From NCBI GenBank assembly GCA_963693085.1, contig OY856413.1, forward strand, positions 539,480,879 to 539,544,878: DNA of 64,000 bases, in the 5' to 3' direction. Shown piece by piece: positions 56,827 to 64,000 of the stretch (position 1 is the stretch's first letter; each line of letters begins with the position of its first letter). Origin of the DNA: Alisma plantago-aquatica. Lineage: Eukaryota > Streptophyta > Magnoliopsida > Alismatales > Alismataceae. The notes under the pieces were generated by a model. It saw nothing but the letters and a program-made list of their open reading frames with translations. It made no database searches and was not told where the DNA came from. A program made the position numbers and the translations under genes.

Positions 56827-59045
56827 TGTCACAGAATCAGAATCCCAGGCCCATGAACCAAATGAATACCAAAGACAACATGCAGAAGCATGAAATGATT
56901 ATCATACATGAACAAATAACAAGAAGTATGCATCCACATAATCTCAACATTCAACAATATATTATTAAGCAACATCCTTTAATTACAAGATTTCATTTAC
57001 ATAATGAAGTGTCACATTGTACAAGTCTTGCTCATATACACTAGGGATCTTACAACAAGTACACATAGCATGTCTCACCAAGCCCATCAACCTTATATCC
57101 ATCTCTAAACCTACAAAAAAATACGAGAAATGGGTCAACACATGAGGTGTTGAGTATGGGGTAGAAAGATACATATATATGTATAAGCTTTGCATAATTT
57201 GAAAAGATTTCAAGATTAAACGAACCAGAATAAACATGTTAACTAGTTTAACAAAATGAATGACCATATTTTATGTCATTTCACTCCATTATACCAACAA
57301 TATCAAGTATTTATAAGGCATTTGCCCATCTTCCCGTCGGAAGGGTCTATAAGGGTGCTCAAGATTAGCTAACCCTTTTATACGAGAGGGAGGCCATCTC
57401 CAAGAGATAACCCTATTTCAAAAATTGTATAATGGAGTTCTCTATATGTGTGTGTTTTGGTTTTAAAACCGACAAGGCAAACATCGAGTAAGACATAGCA
57501 ATACTACATGACAATATTTGAAAAAGTAAACAAAAAAACATACAATACATGTCTTTTCAAGCAAGAAAGCGATATTCATATAACTAGATAAGGCTCATAC
57601 CTGATTTAGAGATTCTTAACTTAACTCATCCAATACCATCTAGATCATAAGACAACATGATTAACAACAAGATTACATATATGAATTAGATTATCATCAT
57701 TAACCCTAAATTAGATGCATTTTAGGGTTTTGGCCAAGATAGATTCCAAGTTTCTTATTAGTTCATTAGATGATCTTGTACTAATCTAGAGGTCATCATG
57801 ATGGTGTGGTTTGAGTTTCATGCCATTCTGAAGTTCTAAGCACTTTATATGATCATATCAAGATTTAAGGCATTTACATGCATTCCAGGATCAAATGACG
57901 TACAAAAGAGCACCCTAGATCATGATTCATCAAGTCAAGAGGTCCAAACCTAAAGATGTTTAGATCAGCAACATTAATTCATCAGAAACACTTAACAATA
58001 TTAGGTGGGTGTCCATTAGAAGCAAGATTAGCAATATAGGGCAAAGTTCAACATTATAGTCCAAAGTAGGCACATATGTATAATTGAGGTAATTCATGAG
58101 CAATGGGTTGATTAGGACCCTCATTAGGGTCACAAGAGCAAAATAAATACTGACTTGATGCTTAGGAGGCTATAAGTATATCAAAGATTCAAACTTCATC
58201 ATAATCATGCATTAAAGTCCATGAACAAGCTACAACATTGTGACAAAGTGGGTTTTAGCATAAATATGAAGTAATTAGTCTTTTGACCTCATTATACCCA
58301 CTCATGGTCCCAAATTACTTCTATTGTCTTCATTATCAATATTGAGACTCAAATTCAAAATATGGTGATCATTGTGGATTTTATACACATTATAACACTA
58401 CAAATTATATTCAATCATCACTTTTTCCAAAGAAGCAAATTGATCTATCAAGCTTCATCTTTTGGTTCTCAAACTTTTATTGAAAATTCTACACTTTATT
58501 ATGAATTTATGGTCCAAATTTGAGATAATTTGGACATTCCTACAATTTATACTAATTTTATAAGTTCTACTCCCCTTTTTGCCCTAAGTACCTTCTTTAT
58601 TTTGTTTTCTTGTTTACTGGGCTAGACCCAATATCCGCCTGGCTTGACCCGGCCGTAGAGCCTTTGAACTGGGGAAATCCCCCTCCTTTTCTCTCTGAAC
58701 CGATCTAGACTGACCGCGCATATCCAGGGCTAGCATGGGGGATGAACTCCGGCCCTTGGATCTGAAGCACACAGATCTCGATCAGATCGGACGATCCATG
58801 ACGCGTCTCCTACCTCCCGCAATCAATGGGGAAGGTAGCTATGAAATTGAGCAAGTGTTTGACCTCAAAATGACCCTAATTTGAAAATAAAATTAGATGG
58901 AAATCCTTGCCTTGAAATCCCACACTCAACTGGCCCTTTTCCCCCCTCGAATCCACCTATTCAATGATTGAACGAGCACTTACTCCCTTGGTCGCTGCCA
59001 TGGATGATGTGTCTAGTTGAAACCCTAACTTGGCTCCCATAGACC

Positions 59046-59053
59046 TATAAAAA
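59046..59053 (+). promoter_or_regulatory. Tekay-like LTR TATA box
   Basis: GACCTATAAAAACCCTACC, followed within 60 bases by a CT-rich leader. Confidence 0.65.
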
Positions 59054-60380
59054 CCCTACCCCTAACATCACCGTTCACCCATGATCACGAGCAGCACACT
59101 CAAAAATTGTGTCCCTTCTTATCTCATGTTTCCCTCTTTTCTCCTGCAACTGCTCCATCGCAGTGTCGCCTTGCCAGGCGCACGGGCGGTCGAGCAAGGG
59201 AAACTTTTCCCTACCATTGATCTTGACCCACAGTCAAAGGCTGAACGAGATCCAACCGCCCCAGATCAGCACGCCCTTCGCACATGTGACCCAAAGAAGG
59301 TGCCTCCCAGCCACAGGATCACGACCTTAGTTAGTGGTTGATCGGCTGATCAACGGCCAATGGTTTACCCTCAATTTTCCTTTTTGTGGTAATTTCCTTA
59401 TCTCGACTCGAAAATCTATAAATTGGTTTGATCTCTTTTATATCATATCTCTTGATTCTTAACTCCAAAAATTACGTATAAATAGTCGATTTTGATCATA
59501 AAAACCCAAGGGATTTATTAAAAATACATTTGGAACCTAATTAGTTATGGATCTTGAACATATCCCTATATTTTAACTCTTTCTTATTTAGTTTATCAAA
59601 TGGCTCAATAATGATGTTTAATCTTTAGAAACCCTATATTTGGACTCTAATAATTATCTTGTAACCTAGATATAATCTAGTTGAATCAACTACTCTTGAA
59701 AATGAATCATTAGTGATCTAGATCTATTTACTTTATTCAATATTGAATATGATCTCCATGAATAATGAGTAATTTGAATATTGATCTTTATCTTGCAAAT
59801 ATACATTTGATCCATCAATTTGATTTTGAATTCCAATTATACTAGGTATCATGATGATGATCTAAAATTTTGATGATGACTTGGATAATGATCATAAATT
59901 AGTGTTAACACATATAATCCTAGAAAACCTAGGTAAGTCATTCACACTTGAAAATACTTGGCACTTGAAATAATCTTGGATATATTGAAATATGGGTTGA
60001 TTATAAGTGAATGACCCAACCCCAAGATTGACATAGGAAAAGTGTAACCCTAATCTCAAAATATTGAAACATGATTTTCAAATATCATGATCTTGGCCCT
60101 TGATCCAAACATTGTGACTTAGGATCTTACTCAAAGGGTCGACCTATTACTTGTTGATTGGATTTCGATTATACTCTTAAGTATTTCGTGAAAGGTATGC
60201 TATTATACCTTCTATTTAGTTGTAATGAAGATAATTTTTATGTATCTCTTGATTGTGTACTTGGCTATATACTTGGTTGAGCTATTGTTCCCTATTGATT
60301 AGGATTCCATATATTTTATATTATATTTTGAGACAAACTGGAAAACATAAATGACATGTCCATTATGATTGCCTGTATAT

Positions 60381-60428
60381 TGATAATGATGATGATGATG
60401 TTGATAATGTTGATAATGTTGATATTGA
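60381..60428. repeat. Microsatellite, (GAT)n/(GTTGATAAT)n
   Basis: Runs of tgatgatgatg and three ttgataatg units inside the LTR transcribed region. Confidence 0.9.
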
Positions 60429-60985
60429 GTGCAAGCAACACCTCATTCGGAGGTGGACTTGTACATTGATCTCCTATCTCCTATGGTGAGAAGGATCCTA
60501 GTAACCTCCCCATCGTGTTGGGGTAATAGAGTTACACAAAATATATAAGCATGCTTATTGATTACAGCATAATGGGAACTCGTGATAAAAATCAAATCAT
60601 TTGCAAAACTTGTCGAATAACTTTTGGTTTTTTTTTCAAATTGCTCGTTATACTTTTAAAATATAAGTCCTACCAAGCACACTAATTTTGTTATAAACCA
60701 TTTTACTTGTTTTTATATAGCGTACCGTGCAATTGCATTGACTTTGTATCTAATCTTGACTATATCGCTTCCGCACTCATATACTATGATGGAAAAGATT
60801 GATCTACAATATCTCCTATATTGGGTTAGTTTTTCTTTAAATATCCAATTTTTGAGTTATTATTTCTTATTGTATATGCCAGTGTGATAGATCCTATCGG
60901 GCCACTCAAGGATGGGCGCTTCAATCCTCTTAGTATTGTCTAGGAATTAGGATTGGGTTTGGTGTAAGAATGGTTCTGTGACATT

Positions 60986-60997
60986 TGGTATCAGAGC
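60986..60997 (+). promoter_or_regulatory. Primer-binding site (tRNA-iMet type)
   Basis: TGGTATCAGAGC, exact, two bases after the LTR end. Confidence 0.95.
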
Positions 60998-61684
60998 TTA
61001 TACACTCCCATATACTTAAAGTAAATAATTTCTCATATCTCTTACACCCAAGAAACCCTAAAGTCCATAACGGTGAAAATTGAGGTGTCTAGGCTCGGGG
61101 TCCTGGCATAATTTCTCCTATTTGTCTTCACGGTGGTTGAGATCCCCTGCTCTACCTGGCCTTAATTGATCCAGAACTGGACCTAAAGGTTATCTTGTAA
61201 AACCTTAGAGAGACTTATAGCATCTCATCTCTTCTTTAAGGACTATCATAAGCCACCAATGTAGATCAAGATTAGGTATTCTTCTCATCTCCTCATGTGG
61301 TCCTTTCTTGTGACCTTTTACCACATGATGTCTCGATTATGGGAAGCTTATGCATTGGAAAAATGAATATTTCTAAATTTTGAAAGTTGATACCTTGATC
61401 TGACCTTAATGTGAAAACTCAATTTTTCATCAAAGAAAATAAATTTTGAAATCAAATACTCATTATGACCCTAATATCATGCAAACTTGATTTAATCAAA
61501 ACTAGACTACATGCTTTCTATGTTGAGGTAAATCTTGATTTGGTGAAATAAGGATGACGTATACCTTATACCTCATTGCTGATGAGGTCTCTATTTGATT
61601 AATATCCATGTTGGACTATTGTTGATTAAACCTCAAACATAGTTAAGCGAACGTTTTCCCTATTTTATGCATATCATGACTATG
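60998..61684 (+). other. Leader of the Tekay-like element, no gene
   Basis: About 690 bp of AT-rich untranslated sequence before gag, which is not reached because of the copia insertion at 61,685. Confidence 0.7.
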
Positions 61685-62875
61685 TGTTGGTATGTATGCC
61701 CTAAGAGACAATCATGAGATGATTAGTGGGATATATTAAGATTGATTTGATAAATATCAAAGGCAAACTTTCAATTCTTTCTGGTTCTGTCATATGAGAT
61801 AGTGATAGAATAGATTGAATGTCTAGAGAATGACAGTACTCAATGACGTATGCTTTCAGGTTGAGGACCTGAACGATGAGATCATACGGATGCTAAGAGT
61901 TTGTACATTCTTATTATGTCCCTAGTCGGATGTCATTGTGGAAGGTAGATAGACAGCAATGACACAAAAGACTAGATTGTGGTGTTGGTCGATGACAGAA
62001 TCTCATTAGTCATGATATAGAGATATCAAACCAAACACATAGGTACTTGTTAGAGAACAAGTGTACTGGACAGACCCACCGTGAGTTTGACACATGGAAC
62101 CATGACATGGTAGTCACAGTCAGTACTCACAGTGATGGTGGTGAGTGTGATTCTTTGACCTGAAATCACTACACTCAACACATGTCGTTGGGCACACTTT
62201 GACATCATCAAACGCAGTCCTGAAACATGGGTTGTCATAAAGGTGATGATTGGGTAGCTTTGACGCATGGGGCTTTTGAGGGGTGAGTGATAGATATGGG
62301 ATTTGTCCCTCCTGAGGGAGTTTGATATCCAAGGCCACTTGATGAGTAGGATTGAAATAGGTGTGCGCACACATGTGTGAATCAGTATGTGATATTGATG
62401 TCATACATATCTCTTCCAATCTACTCTGAGATCAAGAAAGTGAATGAACGTTGACAGTATGATTGTTCCATGCCTCGAGTTCATTCGGGATATCAGTGAC
62501 AAAGAAATTATACATTCACTCTAACACCATTCAAGGATTGTAGGATTGAAAGTTTTTCTCCAACTTTCTACTTTCACTTGGGTAGCACTGATGTGTGACT
62601 AGGCACCGCTCTTTGCTTGTGAAGTCATAAGTGTTTTGGACTTTCACTGCCAACGTGAAATAGACCTGCAGGGTCACACACATAGGATTTAACCTGGAAG
62701 AGGAGTTTTGTCCACAAACAATGTTTAGATTGATTACTAAAGGAGTTTAGTAGTTCAATTAAACACTCAATCAATTGATATCTCAATGTCATAATGTTCA
62801 AAGTGTTGGACACATTGATTTGAGTATCGGATTGATTGTAATCGCAATTGATTGATTCTGCACAATTTGCACTCC

Positions 62876-63266
62876 CAACCTATCGGCTCATGTGATGAAC
62901 CGATCGGCTCAGCTTGGTGAACCGGTCGGCTCAGATGGTGAGTCGATCGGCTCATGATCAGGGTGAAATGATTGCTTCAAGTGTTGAAACGATCGATTCA
63001 ACTGGTGAAACTGAGCAAGTTGGGAAAATAAGATTGGTGAGAATTTTCCTTGCGTTTCACTTGCCCAATTTGATTGGAACAAGGATTGGTATTTGATACC
63101 AATTAGAAACAAAAGAAGGAAAGTCAATCGGGAACTGATCAGGACCACGAACTGACCGGTTCAGAAGTGAACCGATCGGCTCATGGGTTCCTACTGATCG
63201 GTTGAGGTGTCAATCGACCAGTTCAGGTCCCCAACTGACCATTTTAGTTGTGAAACAATCGGTTCA
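62876..63266. repeat. Copia LTR palindrome arrays (GAACCGATCGGYTCA), 20-22 bp spacing
   Basis: First run starts at 62,876, 62,897, 62,919, 62,940, 62,965, 62,986 and a decayed one at 63,007. Second run starts at 63,132, 63,149, 63,169, 63,191, 63,211, 63,232 and 63,252. Spacings are 21, 22, 21, 25, 21, 21 and 17, 20, 22, 20, 21, 20. The best copies are GAACCGATCGGCTCA (62,897, 63,169) and GAACTGACCGGTTCA (63,149). The second run ends about 100 bases before the TATA box. Confidence 0.94.
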
Positions 63267-63369
63267 GGTTGTGAGTTGGTTGTTTTGTGGAAAATCTCGA
63301 ACCCTTCTACTCTTGCTTTTAGTCCCGCATTGCCCGGGATGGAGAACCCTATCCCATGACCCTCCTACA

Positions 63370-63375
63370 TATATA
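63370..63375 (+). promoter_or_regulatory. Second copia LTR TATA box
   Basis: CTACATATATAGGGGT, about 100 bp downstream of the palindrome array. Confidence 0.65.
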
Positions 63376-63908
63376 GGGGTATTGGGGGCTTCTCAAAGTA
63401 CAACCCAGGGCAACCAGTTTCTCTGTGAAGTTGTCGTTCTCTCTAGTTTTGGTAACCGAGAGAGAGCCCGAGCAAGTGCTACCCGATAAGGGAGGCACAA
63501 CAAGGAAAGACAACTGCAGAAAGCAATTGGTGGCAGGAGAGTGTGTCAGTGACTAGTACGCTGATAGGAGGGTGTGACTCCTTCTAATTCCTTGTAGGAC
63601 AAGGAGATTGGAGTTCCAGGTGGTCCATGTGGACTACTTCAGAGGCGGGAGGTTTTTGCCGCTAGGAGGACAGCCTTCAATCCCTTCAGTCCTGGTGCAA
63701 CCAGGAGCTGCACAGACACCGTCCAAGACAGGAGGTGAATACCGTGCAAGGCGCGAGGTATTGTCGCCGAGCAAGCCTCGGGACAAGGTATGATTCCACA
63801 AACCATCCTTTCCTATTGTATAGACGTTGACGCGTTTCCTTGTTCCAGGTTTGGGGGAGAAATTTTTTTGTTTCCGCTGCCTTCTCTGCCTCCCCTAAAA
63901 CCCAACAG

Positions 63909-63924
63909 TGGTATCTGAGCCACG
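63909..63924 (+). promoter_or_regulatory. Primer-binding site of the second copia element
   Basis: TGGTATCTGAGCCACG, one mismatch to TGGTATCAGAGC, one base after the LTR. Confidence 0.9.
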
Positions 63925-64000
63925 TCAACTGCTCTATACTTTGGGAATATCGATATGATCAATTTTGGTTTGTCGCCTTTATTTATTGCATATGATGCAA

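Larger units (their letters stand above)
56827..60983 (+). mobile_element. Tekay-like 5' LTR (4157 bp)
   Basis: Begins TGTCACAGAATC and ends TTCTGTGACA, with matching inverted ends TGTCACAGAA / TTCTGTGACA (10 bp). A GC-rich promoter zone (58,620-59,340) contains the TATA box at 59,046. ORFs at 59,081-59,341 are leader sequence by position and match nothing known. A (GAT/GTT)n microsatellite lies at 60,381-60,428. Confidence 0.9.
56827..61684 (+). mobile_element. Tekay/Del-like element, 5' LTR and start of internal region
   Basis: A long LTR, an exact tRNA-Met primer-binding site and about 690 bp of internal leader before another copia element interrupts it. Gag, pol and the 3' LTR are not in the window. 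Preceding bases ACAAC (56,822-56,826) are the left target-site candidate. Confidence 0.85.
61685..63907 (+). mobile_element. Second copia 5' LTR (2223 bp)
   Basis: Begins TGTTGGTATGTATGCCC and ends CCTAAAACCCAACA. Contains a well-preserved palindrome array (62,876-63,266), a TATA box (63,370) and a transcribed leader with GAGAGAGCCCGAGC. Minus-strand ORFs at 62,050-62,419 are by-products. Confidence 0.92.
61685..64000 (+). mobile_element. Second copia element, 5' LTR and leader, continues off the window
   Basis: A 2223-bp LTR followed by a near-exact tRNA-Met primer-binding site. It belongs to the same family as the copia at 47-56 kb: both start TGT...CC(A/T)A(T/A)(G/A)AGACAATCAT and share the blocks around CTCATTAGTCATGATAT and TGAAATCACTACAC. 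This copy is in the opposite orientation and less decayed, so it is younger. Confidence 0.88.

Noticed and set aside
59081..59341. ORFs downstream of the Tekay-like LTR TATA box
   Set aside because: They lie in the transcribed part of an LTR, overlap each other, and match no known protein.
62876..63266. CRISPR-like array
   Set aside because: Repeats are degenerate palindromes 13-15 bp long with spacers of only 5-9 bases, inside a plant copia LTR next to a TATA box; no cas gene and a eukaryotic context.

Overview
This is plant nuclear DNA made almost entirely of transposable elements nested inside one another. The reasons are primer-binding sites matching plant initiator tRNA-Met (TGGTATCAGAGC) and tRNA-Asp (TGGCGCCGTTGCCGGGGA), Athila-type Ty3 elements with an env-like ORF, Tekay/Del-like long LTRs, Ty1/copia elements with about 2 kb LTRs and a CACTA (En/Spm) transposon. 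I see no intact host gene, no tRNA or rRNA gene, and nothing bacterial. The sequence fits a TE-rich flowering plant; I cannot name the species.

Layout. (1) 1-12.38 kb holds a decayed minus-strand CACTA element: transposase-associated domain, TNP2 transposase, DUF4218 and DUF4216 regions (10.28-7.3 kb), a second transposase-like region (6.9-5.4 kb) and a C-terminal exon pair (0.8-0.27 kb). A candidate Tekay-like LTR (1.32-5.42 kb, minus) appears to split it. Its right terminus carries subterminal hairpins, and a roughly 240-bp near-perfect palindrome lies upstream of the transposase. (2) 12.4-15.8 kb has no recognisable gene. (3) From 15.79 kb to at least 56.83 kb lies an old Athila-like element, E3. 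Its 5' LTR is split by Athila-like E1 (16,453-42,919, LTRs of 1518 and 1505 bp, perfect target duplication ATAAC). Its reverse transcriptase is split by a minus-strand copia element (47,295-56,229). Its RNase H is split by a Tekay-like element with a 4.16-kb LTR (56,827-60,983), which is interrupted by another copia element whose 5' LTR spans 61,685-63,907 and which runs off the window. (4) Inside E1 lie a young, pol-less, minus-strand Tekay-like derivative (23,096-29,947) and a gag-only Athila-like element, E2 (29,972-37,512). They meet at a deletion junction that removed the end of E1 integrase, part of the Tekay-like 5' LTR and the start of E2's 5' LTR.

Main novel signal. The LTRs of Athila-like E1 and E3 and of the copia elements carry arrays of short palindromes (13-15 bp, different sequence in each family). 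They are arranged in pairs or runs with a start-to-start spacing of 20-22 bp, two DNA helical turns. Several arrays lie upstream of a TATA box, including the internal promoter of the E1 env-like gene. E2 carries a different palindrome (TGTCGCCCGACA type) at 15-18 bp spacing. Sireviruses are known to have CpG-rich LTR palindromes; finding the same architecture with different recognition sequences in Athila-like elements looks unusual. It suggests family-specific binding sites for a cooperatively binding dimeric protein.

All coding regions are broken by stops or frameshifts, many explained by C-to-T or G-to-A changes at CAG, CAA or TGG codons as expected of methylated TEs. Element ages by eye: the Tekay-like derivative is youngest (LTRs about 98% identical), E1 and E2 are intermediate (about 93%), and E3 and the copia at 47-56 kb are older.
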